Assembly: GCA_930971385.1 (NCBI GenBank)
Contig: CAKNGB010000004.1
Location: 1 to 64,000, forward strand
Direction: 5' to 3'
Length of the DNA: 64,000 nucleotides
Origin: an uncultured Clostridia bacterium
GTDB taxonomy: Bacteria > Bacillota > Clostridia > Christensenellales > UBA1242
In this document: one piece after another, positions 52,484 to 60,853 of the stretch
How the letters are laid out: each line of letters begins with the position of its first letter
How positions within the stretch are numbered: the stretch's first letter is position 1
Notes under the pieces: generated by a model
Seen by the model: only the letters and a program-made list of their open reading frames with translations
Databases searched by the model: none
Told to the model about the DNA's origin: nothing
Position numbers and translations under genes: made by a program

Positions 52484-53292
52484 AAGTTGTGGGTGTGAAA
52501 TTTAAAAACAGCAACCATATATACAGTTTTTCGCCAAACAATCAAATGATAAAAAAAGGCGACTATGTGATTGTGGAAACGGAGAAAGGAAAAGACTTGG
52601 GTGTGGTTGTTAAAACAAACGAAATGATTGACGCAGGCGAGCTTGTTTCGCCACTTAAAAATGTGGTGAAAGTTGCAACGAAAGAGCAGGTTAAGCGCGC
52701 TGAAGAATTCGACAAAGAGGCAGAAAAACTTGCTCCAAAAATTAAAGAGATCATAAAGTCATTCAATCTTGAAATGAAAGTTGTTAAAGTGGAGGCGAGT
52801 TTCGATAACAGCAAAATCATCATAAACTTCACGGCGGAAAACAGAGTGGACTTTCGCGAACTTGTTAAGAAACTTGCCGAAACCTTCAAAACGCGTGTGG
52901 AACTTAGGCAAATTGGCAGTCGCGATGAAGTTAGAATGATGGGCGGTTTTGGACCTTGTGGCAAAATTTGTTGCTGTGTGCAGAACTTTGGTGAGTTCGA
53001 CCATGTTTCCATGAAAATGGCAAAAAATCAAAATCTTTCGCTTAATCCAAATTCCATAAGCGGACTTTGTGGAAAACTTATGTGTTGCCTTGCCTACGAA
53101 AATCCTGTATATCTTGAGGCAATAAAAATCATGCCAAAACTTGGCAGTGAAGTTAAAACCGAAGATGGCAAGGGAATTGTTATATATAACGACCTTTTGA
53201 AGCGCCTTGTTGATGTGAAGTTCACAAATGGCGACGATGTGGAGGTTAAGACCTATGAACTTGACAAAATCAAATTTAGAAGAGATGAATAG
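52474..53292 (+). CDS. ricT: PSP1-family regulatory protein RicT/YaaT
   Basis: 'MMGGFGPCGKICCCVQNFGEFDHVSMKMAKNQNLSLNPNSISGLCGKLMCCLAYE'. Confidence 0.95.
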   Translation: MQIEVVGVKFKNSNHIYSFSPNNQMIKKGDYVIVETEKGKDLGVVVKTNEMIDAGELVSPLKNVVKVATKEQVKRAEEFDKEAEKLAPKIKEIIKSFNLEMKVVKVEASFDNSKIIINFTAENRVDFRELVKKLAETFKTRVELRQIGSRDEVRMMGGFGPCGKICCCVQNFGEFDHVSMKMAKNQNLSLNPNSISGLCGKLMCCLAYENPVYLEAIKIMPKLGSEVKTEDGKGIVIYNDLLKRLVDVKFTNGDDVEVKTYELDKIKFRRDE

Positions 53293-54022
53293 CCTTTTGG
53301 GCGAAGGCGAGAGGCTGGAAGATCTTGAGTGCAACAACCTTAAAATCATCCAAAACAAAAACCTTTATTGCTTCACTTCTGACTCTGTTATTCTTGCCAA
53401 CTTTTTGAAGATAAAGAAAAATGAAACAGCTGTGGAAATTGGCGGAGGGTGTGGGGTTGTTTCCATTCTTGCCAGCGCCAAAAACAAGTTCAAAAAAATA
53501 AAGATTTTTGAAATTCAAAAAGAGATGCAGGCTTTGTGTCAAAAAAACATCAACTTAAACAACTTGCAAGAAAAATTGGAACTTATTCCAGATGATGTTT
53601 TGAATTTTAAAAAATATATCGATAAAAATGTGGATGTTGTTTTTTCCAATCCTCCATACCATAAAGTGAGCGAAACAAAAGAAAACATTGTCAAAAAAAC
53701 AGCAAAGCAAGAAGTTAAACTGACGCTTAACAGTTTTGTTGAAGTGGCAAGTAAAATGCTGAAGTTTGGAGGCAGATTTTATTGTTCATATCCTTCCGAG
53801 CGCGCTTGTGAATTAATTTCAACTTGTCACAAATTTAATATTGCCATAAAAAAGATGTTTTTCACCGACAACGGCAAAGGCAAAATAACCCTCATTCTTG
53901 TGGAAGGCGTGAAAGGTGGAAAGGAAGGAGTTTTGGTTTTGCCTATGCTTACAACAAATAATCAGAACGGCGAATTTTTGGAAGAACTTAAAACAAGAAA
54001 ATTTTTAGAAAATAAAAAATAA
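53255..54022 (+). CDS. tRNA1(Val) (adenine(37)-N6)-methyltransferase (TrmN6/YabB-like)
   Basis: SAM-binding segment and 'DVVFSNPPYHK' (NPPY); overlaps the ricT 3' end. Start 53255 or 53285. Confidence 0.85.
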   Translation: MNLTKSNLEEMNSLLGEGERLEDLECNNLKIIQNKNLYCFTSDSVILANFLKIKKNETAVEIGGGCGVVSILASAKNKFKKIKIFEIQKEMQALCQKNINLNNLQEKLELIPDDVLNFKKYIDKNVDVVFSNPPYHKVSETKENIVKKTAKQEVKLTLNSFVEVASKMLKFGGRFYCSYPSERACELISTCHKFNIAIKKMFFTDNGKGKITLILVEGVKGGKEGVLVLPMLTTNNQNGEFLEELKTRKFLENKK

Positions 54023-54066
54023 ATTTTAATTATAAAAAATAAGATAAAATATTAAATAAAAATAAC

Positions 54067-54096
54067 AAAAAAACTGCAAAAAATGCAGTTTTTTAT
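54067..54096. terminator. Bidirectional terminator between convergent genes
   Basis: AAAAACTGCA AAAAA TGCAGTTTTT. Confidence 0.8.
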
Positions 54097-54184
54097 TGAT
54101 TTTTTTGCTTTTTAACACCGATTTTTCAAGATTTTTAAATTATTTAATTATTTTTATAATTATTAAATCATTTTTAATTTTTAT

Positions 54185-55201
54185 TTACATCGCTTTGTTG
54201 TTTGTTTTTTCAAAGCCAACACATTTTCCAACTTCAAGTATGCCAGCATATTCAGCGCTGTTTTTTGCTGTATAAATATCAAAATTTTGATTTCTAACCA
54301 TTGCCATATTCTTAGAAGTTTCCATGTAATATTTCTTCCTGTCGTTCACAACATCTTCAAGAAGCGCAACATCAAATTGTTTAATTTCCTTTTTAAGTTC
54401 ATCTTGTTTATCTAAAATTTGGATTTCAATTTTTTCTATTTTTTCATCTTGAGGATTTTGTTTTTCTAAGCGAGTTTGTTCCTTTTTAAGTTTTCCAATT
54501 TCTTCGCCAAGATTGAAAAGTTGTTCATAAGGCGAAAACTCTTTGCAAATTTCTTCGGCGTGTGTTAAAAGGTTGTTGGTTCTCATAAGTTCGTGTTTAA
54601 CATCGTAGCCTTCTTTCAAATTTTCAGTTTGAGTGTTTAAAATTTTTGCCAAAGTTAGTTTTACATTTTCAATGTTTAATCCATTCTCCACTGCTCGTGT
54701 GAAAGTGTCAACTGCTTTCATTTGATTGTTTCGCGACAAATCTTTATCTTTATTATAAGTCATATCATCAAATGCGGTGGCGAAAACTTGATAGGTAAAA
54801 GGTGCGTTAAAGCGACCTGTGCTTAAGAAAAAATTGAAATATTCCTCCATAGGTCTAGATAGATATTGTTGGTCAAGTGGATAATAATTAAAATCAAGTA
54901 AATAACCAGCAAATTCAGTGGTATCTTTTATATTTGAATTTATCGCTTTATCAATCTGTTTTTGAGCGTAATTCCTGTCCCAAATTTCAAATTTTTTGTG
55001 GTCACCATAAAAGTTTCTTTCGTCGAAAATATCTTCGGCGATTTCATCAGAAAAAATATCCTCGTCTATACTGCCACCATACCAATAGAAGTCAAGTGTG
55101 TGATATAGCAATGTCATGTCGCTGTTAAATTTCTCTTCTTGTTCACTAGTTAAGAAAATTCGTTTTAAATTTGGATATTTTGTGTAATATTTATTATTCA
55201 T
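54185..55201 (-). CDS. Orphan 338-aa hypothetical protein, cytoplasmic, central coiled coil
   Basis: Intact ORF with RBS aggggag and near-consensus promoter; no recognised family. Confidence 0.75.
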   Translation of the reverse strand: MNNKYYTKYPNLKRIFLTSEQEEKFNSDMTLLYHTLDFYWYGGSIDEDIFSDEIAEDIFDERNFYGDHKKFEIWDRNYAQKQIDKAINSNIKDTTEFAGYLLDFNYYPLDQQYLSRPMEEYFNFFLSTGRFNAPFTYQVFATAFDDMTYNKDKDLSRNNQMKAVDTFTRAVENGLNIENVKLTLAKILNTQTENLKEGYDVKHELMRTNNLLTHAEEICKEFSPYEQLFNLGEEIGKLKKEQTRLEKQNPQDEKIEKIEIQILDKQDELKKEIKQFDVALLEDVVNDRKKYYMETSKNMAMVRNQNFDIYTAKNSAEYAGILEVGKCVGFEKTNNKAM

Positions 55202-55219
55202 ATTTCTCCCCTTTCTCGC

Positions 55220-55248
55220 ATTATATCATGCGGGGGGGGGTAAGTCAA
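55220..55248 (-). promoter_or_regulatory. sigmaA promoter with 9-nt poly-C in the spacer (candidate phase-variable)
   Basis: Minus strand TTGACT (55248-55243), spacer TACCCCCCCCCGCATGA (17 bp), TATAAT (55225-55220), extended TGn; RBS and ATG follow. Confidence 0.8.
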
Positions 55249-55263
55249 GTATTTTAAAAAAAA

Positions 55264-55770
55264 TTACATCACTTTGCAAATAAGGCAGGCGAGAATTGTG
55301 CCAACAAGTGAGCAAACTAAGGCAACAGGAATGGCATAGAGAAGTTTTTTTACTCTTGTTTGCGAGAAATAGACGGTGGCAACATAAAAAATAGTTTCCG
55401 AACAGCCCATGATGACGCAGGCGCAACGCGAAATATAACTGTCCGCACCATAAGTTGTCAGCACATTTTCAAGAAGTGCATAACTTCCACTTCCAGTGAA
55501 AGGGCGAAGTAAAACAAGTTCAGTAAGTTCTGGCGGAATACCTAAAAAATTAAAAACGGGTGTGAGCAAACTTGTCAGCCAAGTTGTAATTCCTGAAACG
55601 CGAAGAAGTGCGACGGCAATCATAATGGAGGCGATAAACGGAAAGATGTCAACCACAAGTTTGATTGCGCCTTTTGCACCTTTCACAAAGTGGTCATAGG
55701 TGTTTATGCGTTTATAGATGCAATAGATAATCAAAAGGAGGAAAAGAATAGGAAGAATATATGCACTCAT
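55264..55770 (-). CDS. spmB: Spore maturation protein SpmB (nucleoside-recognition domain)
   Basis: 'GAKGAIKLVVDIFPFIASIMIAVALLRVSG', 'LLRPFTGSGSYALLENVLTTYGADSYISRCACVIMGCSETIFYVATVYF'. Confidence 0.92.
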   Translation of the reverse strand: MSAYILPILFLLLIIYCIYKRINTYDHFVKGAKGAIKLVVDIFPFIASIMIAVALLRVSGITTWLTSLLTPVFNFLGIPPELTELVLLRPFTGSGSYALLENVLTTYGADSYISRCACVIMGCSETIFYVATVYFSQTRVKKLLYAIPVALVCSLVGTILACLICKVM

Positions 55771-56348
55771 TTTTTCTTCCTCCGTTTTATTTTATTTCTA
55801 AGTTTCTCCACGCCATGCACAAGAAGAATTCCTAAAACCGTTGTGGTTATCGTTACAATAAGCGTTGGCAAAATGATGTCGGCAGGGTTTTCGCTTCCAG
55901 CACTTGACCTAAGTCCAATAACCGTGGTTGGCAAAAGTTGAATGGAAGTGGCGTTGATAACCACAAGCATAATCATGGCAAAATTTGCCTTTCCACTTCC
56001 ATCGTCCAGTGCTTGCATGGCGCGAATACCCATCGGTGTTGCGGCATTTCCAACTCCCAGCATATTTGCAGACACATTGAGGGCGATTATCTTTTGAATT
56101 TCCTCATTATCCACTTTGAAGATTTTTTTAATTAGTGGTCTTAAAAGTTTGGCAAGTTTATCTGAAAGACCGCTGGCGTCGATGAGTTCAATAAAGCCTA
56201 ACCACACAACATAGACCGCCACAAGTTCAAAGCAAAGTTCCAGTGCGCCAGTGGATGCACCAATCATCTCTGAAAGCATGGCGGAAGGGTTGGTGATAAG
56301 TAAGACAAGTATGGAAGACAGCATCATCATAAGCCAAAAAATATTCAT
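55767..56348 (-). CDS. spmA: Spore maturation protein SpmA
   Basis: 'GASTGALELCFELVAVYVVWLGFIELIDASGLSDKLAKLLRPLI', 'NVSANMLGVGNAATPMGIRAMQAL'; 4-bp overlap with spmB. Confidence 0.92.
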   Translation of the reverse strand: MNIFWLMMMLSSILVLLITNPSAMLSEMIGASTGALELCFELVAVYVVWLGFIELIDASGLSDKLAKLLRPLIKKIFKVDNEEIQKIIALNVSANMLGVGNAATPMGIRAMQALDDGSGKANFAMIMLVVINATSIQLLPTTVIGLRSSAGSENPADIILPTLIVTITTTVLGILLVHGVEKLRNKIKRRKKK

Positions 56349-56589
56349 ATTTATTTTTATGCTTTAACGCTTAAAAAAAGACATTTTTCGCATAATATAA
56401 AATCACATTTTCGCCATGAAATTGTTTTATTATTAAAATTGAAAATTCACTAAAAATTTTATTAATTCAAAAATCATAAAAAAAATAATGAAAAATTCGC
56501 AAAAAAACCGAAAAAATATGATAAAAATTGAAAATTAAGATATTTTTTCAACAATATTTATCCACTTTTCCACATTTTTATGTGTATTG

Positions 56590-56618
56590 TTGACAGATAA
56601 AAAGAAATGATTTATACT
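56590..56618 (+). promoter_or_regulatory. sigmaA promoter of tatD
   Basis: TTGACA, 17 bp, TATACT; RBS aaaagga before ATG 56638. Confidence 0.8.
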
Positions 56619-56637
56619 AATTTAAAAGGAAAAAATT

Positions 56638-57399
56638 ATGTTTATTGATGTTCATGCGCATTTAGATAATGTGAGATTTGATGAAGATTTAGATATGGTT
56701 GTGAAAAATGCGAAATTAAGCAAGGTGGAAAAAATCATCACGGCTGGATACGACTTAAAATCTTCGTTTAAAGATGTGGAAATTGCAAACAGATTTGAAA
56801 ATGTTTTTGCCACTGTTGGCGTGCATCCAGAAAATGTGGAAGATTTAGAAAATGACTATCTTGAAAAACTTGAAACGCTCTTAAAGAATAAGAAAGTGGT
56901 GGCAGTTGGCGAAATTGGTTTGGACTATCATTTTAGATGTGACAACAAAGAGTTGCAGAAAAAAGTTTTTGTTGAGCAGATAGACCTTGCCAACCATTTT
57001 AAACTTCCTATTGTTGTGCATAGCCGTGACGCTATGGGTGACACACTTGAAATTTTGAAAAAGCATAGGGCGGAGTTTGGCGGACTTATGCACTGTTTTT
57101 CTGGAAGCGTGGAGATGGCAAGAGAATTTATGAAACTTTCCTTTTCCTTTTCGTTTGGCGGAGTGACAACTTTTAAGAATGCAAAGAATGTTTTAAAAAC
57201 GGTGGAGGAAATTCCAATAGAGAAAATTATGCTGGAAACCGATTGCCCATACATGACTCCTGAGCCACATCGAGGCGAGAGAAACGAACCTAAGTTTGTG
57301 CCATTCATAGCCGAAAAAATTGCGAATATTAAAAACATTAAAATTGACGAAGTGGAGAAAATTACCACTCAAAATGCAAAAAAATTGTTTAAAATTTGA
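56638..57399 (+). CDS. tatD: TatD-family hydrolase/DNase
   Basis: 'FIDVHAHLD', 'VGEIGLDYHF', 'VVHSRDA', 'HCFSGS', 'METDCPYMTPEPHRGERNEP'-like. Confidence 0.95.
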   Translation: MFIDVHAHLDNVRFDEDLDMVVKNAKLSKVEKIITAGYDLKSSFKDVEIANRFENVFATVGVHPENVEDLENDYLEKLETLLKNKKVVAVGEIGLDYHFRCDNKELQKKVFVEQIDLANHFKLPIVVHSRDAMGDTLEILKKHRAEFGGLMHCFSGSVEMAREFMKLSFSFSFGGVTTFKNAKNVLKTVEEIPIEKIMLETDCPYMTPEPHRGERNEPKFVPFIAEKIANIKNIKIDEVEKITTQNAKKLFKI

Positions 57400-57414
57400 T
57401 AAAAAAGGTGAAAA

Positions 57415-58182
57415 ATGTTTAATTTTAAGAAAAAATTTGGTCAAAATTTTCTATCCGACAAAAATTTGCTGTCGGCAATCGTGACGGATGCTGGCATAAC
57501 ACAAGATGATGTTGTTTTGGAAATTGGCGCAGGGGCTGGCGCTTTAACAAAGGAATTATCCACGCGCGCAAAAAAAGTTGTTTCCTATGAAATAGACTTA
57601 GACTTAAGGGAAACGCTGGAAAATTTAAATTTAGAAAATGTGCAATTCGTGTTTACCGATTTTATGAAAGAAGATATGAAAAAAGTGGAGAAAAACTTAT
57701 CCTCTTTTAAAGTTGTGGCAAACCTTCCATACTACATCACAACTCCAATCATTTTTAAACTTTTGGAAGAGAGTGAGGCTTTAACATCTTTAACCATTAT
57801 GGTGCAAAAAGAGGTGGCAGAGCGAATTGTGGCAAAGGCAGGTGGAAAAGATTACGGCATTTTAACTGTTATGATTGCCTTCTATGGCGAGGCAAAAATC
57901 ACAAGAATTGTGAAGCGCGATATGTTTTATCCAGCACCGAATGTTGACTCGGCTGTTGTGAGAATTGACAAGAAAACAAGATTTGATGTCGACAAAGATA
58001 GGTTTTCTAAGTTTGTGAAAGCGTCTTTTTCCATGCGCAGAAAAACCTTGCTTAACAATCTTTCCACACTATACTCAAAAGAAAAATTGAAACAAACATT
58101 TGGCGATGATTTTTTAAAGAAAAGAGCGGAAAGTATATCCATAGAAGAATTTGTGGAAGCGTTTAAAAAACTTGAAAATTAA
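57415..58182 (+). CDS. rsmA: 16S rRNA (adenine1518/1519-N6)-dimethyltransferase RsmA/KsgA
   Basis: 'KKFGQNFLSDKNLL', 'VLEIGAGAGALTKEL', 'VVANLPYYITTPI', 'VQKEVAERI'. Confidence 0.95.
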   Translation: MFNFKKKFGQNFLSDKNLLSAIVTDAGITQDDVVLEIGAGAGALTKELSTRAKKVVSYEIDLDLRETLENLNLENVQFVFTDFMKEDMKKVEKNLSSFKVVANLPYYITTPIIFKLLEESEALTSLTIMVQKEVAERIVAKAGGKDYGILTVMIAFYGEAKITRIVKRDMFYPAPNVDSAVVRIDKKTRFDVDKDRFSKFVKASFSMRRKTLLNNLSTLYSKEKLKQTFGDDFLKKRAESISIEEFVEAFKKLEN

Positions 58183-58331
58183 CCTTTCTTTTTGCAGTTT
58201 AAAAGGTTCGATAGCGAACAACAAATTTGATTGCATAAATCGCGCATTAAAATAATGTCATCGAAATCTTTATCGCGACTTAGTTCCATGGCAATGTAAG
58301 TTGCAAGCAAAATCAAATCCTCTTTTTCCAT
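58179..58331 (-). CDS. 50-aa small protein, absent from the supplied ORF track
   Basis: ATG...TAA translating to MEKEDLILLATYIAMELSRDKDFDDIILMRDLCNQICCSLSNLLNCKKKG; stop overlaps the ksgA stop on the opposite strand. Confidence 0.55.
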   Translation of the reverse strand: MEKEDLILLATYIAMELSRDKDFDDIILMRDLCNQICCSLSNLLNCKKKG

Positions 58332-58367
58332 ATTTTTTTATATTCTAAATTTCAATAAAGCGATAAT

Positions 58368-58396
58368 AAAAATAACGATACACTCGTTATTTTTTT
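58368..58396. terminator. Symmetric hairpin, bidirectional terminator-like
   Basis: AAAAATAACGA TACAC TCGTTATTTTT. Confidence 0.7.
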
Positions 58397-58596
58397 GATT
58401 ATGATATTAAAAATGTTTTGAGATTATCATTCAATATTTTGATAATTTTCTGTATATTTTTTTAAACAAAAACTTGAAATTCTTTTTACCGGCAAATTTT
58501 ATTGAAATATATAAAAGACGGAAAAATTTATCAAGAAATGTGGTTTTTTGCGATTTTTTCGCATTTTTTAATGATTTTTTCGTGATTTTTTAAATT

Positions 58597-59046
58597 TTAA
58601 TCTAAAAGTGGAAGAACATCAACGGAAAAAGTGGCGGAGATTTCAGGATAGATTTTAGCCACAACTTTATATACACCAACACTTTTAATTGGCTCTTTAA
58701 GGTCGATTTTTTTCTTGTCGAGTTTGATGTTTTCTTTAATAAGCGCGTCGGCAATTTCCTTGCTTGTCACTGAGCCAAACATTTTTCCATTTGCTCCGCA
58801 CTTAATTTTAAGAGTGATAAGTTTGCCTTCAATTTGTTTGGCAAGTGCTTTTGCCTCTTTAATCTCCTCTTGCTTATGAAAATTTTGCGCGCTTTTTTGC
58901 ATATTGTTCTCGTTTATGGCGTTGTTGTCGGCGCGTTTTGCCATATTGTTTTTAAAAAGAAAGTTTGTGGCAAATCCGTCAGCAACTTCTTTGATTTCTC
59001 CCTTTTTGCCTGTGCCTTTCACATCTTTAAGTAAAACAACTTTCAT
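58597..59046 (-). CDS. rplI: 50S ribosomal protein L9
   Basis: '[36 protein letters not shown]', typical L9 N-domain. Confidence 0.95.
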   Translation of the reverse strand: MKVVLLKDVKGTGKKGEIKEVADGFATNFLFKNNMAKRADNNAINENNMQKSAQNFHKQEEIKEAKALAKQIEGKLITLKIKCGANGKMFGSVTSKEIADALIKENIKLDKKKIDLKEPIKSVGVYKVVAKIYPEISATFSVDVLPLLD

Positions 59047-59128
59047 TTTTTTCTCCTTTTAACTAATTTTAATATATTAACGGTTTAATTGTCAAGGTTT
59101 GGGAAATAATTTTTGAGAAGGGGAAGAT

Positions 59129-59437
59129 ATGGATATTAGATGCAGAAAAACAAGTTGTGTTTATAACGACCGTTATACCTGTAAGGCTAAGGCGATTGAC
59201 ATCACGCGCGCCTGCACTTGCAGAAAGTTTGAAAAGGGAGAAGATTTTGTGGTGGATAAAACAAAGAATATGTTTTCTCGCACACCGTCATACGCTCCTC
59301 AGCGCGACTCTAAAACGATTAAAATTGAATGTAATGCGCATTGCCTTTTTAACAAGAACGGCGACTGCCAAGCCAACGGCATAACGCTTAACGACCTTAA
59401 AAACAAACCGTATTGCATCACATTTTTAAGAAAATAG
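59129..59437 (+). CDS. Cys-rich DUF1540-like protein (two Cys modules)
   Basis: 'CRKTSCVYNDRYTCKAKAIDITRACTCRKF' and 'IKIECNAHCLFNKNGDCQANGITL'. Confidence 0.7.
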   Translation: MDIRCRKTSCVYNDRYTCKAKAIDITRACTCRKFEKGEDFVVDKTKNMFSRTPSYAPQRDSKTIKIECNAHCLFNKNGDCQANGITLNDLKNKPYCITFLRK

Positions 59438-59472
59438 TTGTGTTAATTTCTGATAAATCTTTTTTAAATCTC

Positions 59473-59500
59473 TTGATTTTATTTCCATTTATGGTATAAT
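59473..59500 (+). promoter_or_regulatory. sigmaA promoter predicted to give a leaderless mRNA
   Basis: TTGATT (59473-59478), 16 bp, TATAAT (59495-59500), 6 nt, ATG 59507. Confidence 0.7.
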
Positions 59501-59506
59501 TTTAAT

Positions 59507-60826
59507 ATGGAAAAGGATAAAGCGTTTGAAATATATCAATATTTAATGGAGTCCTCCGAAACGCAAAACAAAACCGAAGAGGTTAAAGCGGAGGAAAAGC
59601 AAGAGGTTAAACAGGAGGAAACTTCTGTTAAGGAAGATTTTTCGGTAGTCGTTGAAAAGTTTGATAAATATAGTTCCATGGAGGTTGCGCTTAGAAGTAA
59701 TCTTCTTGGTAAATATATTAATGGCGAGTATGTTATTGAAGATAAGGTCAAAGCGGAACTTTTGAAACTTAATAAAGTGGTTGACTTTAAGTCAGATAAA
59801 GGTTTGGTTTGCCATTCAAACTATAAAGATTTTACCTTTAAATTTGTGATTAAGGTGGAGGAAATGCCAACTTTTTCCACCGCAAAAATATATCTTGTTG
59901 AAGAACTTGACTATGTTGACGAGAAAAAGGAAATTAAAACTCTTCTTGAAAGCACGGTGGGACCAAGCGACAAAAAATTTATTGAATCGGTTTTGAAGGG
60001 CTGGTTTGTTAATGCGGAAGGCGATGACAGCGGAAATACGGGCAAAGAACTTTCCACTTTGGACGCCATTCTTCTTAAAGTTAAAACCGACTACGCATTT
60101 AATAAGGACTTACTTGAACTTCTTTCGCAAATCTATGTTTTAAGGATGACGGCGTTGTTAAACAAGCTTGGCGAAAAAGGGCAAGGGGTTTTGGATGAAT
60201 TTAACCGCGTGATGCGTGATTATGGCGTTAAAAAACCATCGGTTTTGAAAAACTATGCCAAACTTAAAATTATTCTTGATAAGATTATTAAGGATAAAAA
60301 TATTTCTGCCGACCTTAAAACCTTGGCGGAAAAAGAGGTCGCTGAGATTTATAGGAAATACTATAAACCTATGGAGCGCATTTTCACAATGGAGGATAAA
60401 GAGGTCACAATTGCGCCTCCAAAAGCCAAGAAACTGGAAAATTTGGATGATGTTAAAAAGTCGCTTGACAAAAAAGAAGATAAAGCAAAATCCGCTGGCG
60501 GAGGCGGTGGTAAATCGAAAGGCGGTGGCGGTGGAAAGAGTAAGTCTTATCCAGGCGCAAAGCCTTTAAAGGCGGGCAAAGTGCAATCTGGCGGAGTTGT
60601 TATTGCCAAAATCCCATCTCCACCAAAAACGGAAACAAAATATCCTGAAAAAGAGGTTAAAAAGGCGGAAAATATAGAAGTCAAAACCGTGGATAATTCT
60701 CGAAGAGACATGGAAATTGTGGATGTGATTCCTAATCAAAAAGATATTGACACAAGAGATATGCAAGGACAAAAAGCAAAAGAAAATCAAAGAAAAAAGA
60801 ATCAAGGTAAAGAATATACCATGTAA
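59507..60826 (+). CDS. Hypothetical cytoplasmic protein with acidic N-terminus, helical core and Gly-rich linker
   Basis: Intact 439-aa ORF; (GGGGGKSK)2; no signal peptide. Confidence 0.75.
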   Translation: MEKDKAFEIYQYLMESSETQNKTEEVKAEEKQEVKQEETSVKEDFSVVVEKFDKYSSMEVALRSNLLGKYINGEYVIEDKVKAELLKLNKVVDFKSDKGLVCHSNYKDFTFKFVIKVEEMPTFSTAKIYLVEELDYVDEKKEIKTLLESTVGPSDKKFIESVLKGWFVNAEGDDSGNTGKELSTLDAILLKVKTDYAFNKDLLELLSQIYVLRMTALLNKLGEKGQGVLDEFNRVMRDYGVKKPSVLKNYAKLKIILDKIIKDKNISADLKTLAEKEVAEIYRKYYKPMERIFTMEDKEVTIAPPKAKKLENLDDVKKSLDKKEDKAKSAGGGGGKSKGGGGGKSKSYPGAKPLKAGKVQSGGVVIAKIPSPPKTETKYPEKEVKKAENIEVKTVDNSRRDMEIVDVIPNQKDIDTRDMQGQKAKENQRKKNQGKEYTM

Positions 60827-60853
60827 AAAGCCGTGCTTCTGCACGGCTTTAAT
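60827..60853. terminator. Bidirectional terminator between convergent genes
   Basis: AAAGCCGTGC TTCT GCACGGCTTT perfect 10-bp stem. Confidence 0.93.

Noticed and set aside
52759-53358. Minus-strand ORF of 199 aa overlapping ricT and trmN6
   Set aside because: Both + strand genes are identified by strong motifs; the antisense ORF has no RBS or recognisable domain.
58200-58225. 'ggttcgat' as a tRNA T-arm
   Set aside because: No acceptor stem, anticodon arm or CCA context; explained by the small minus-strand ORF.
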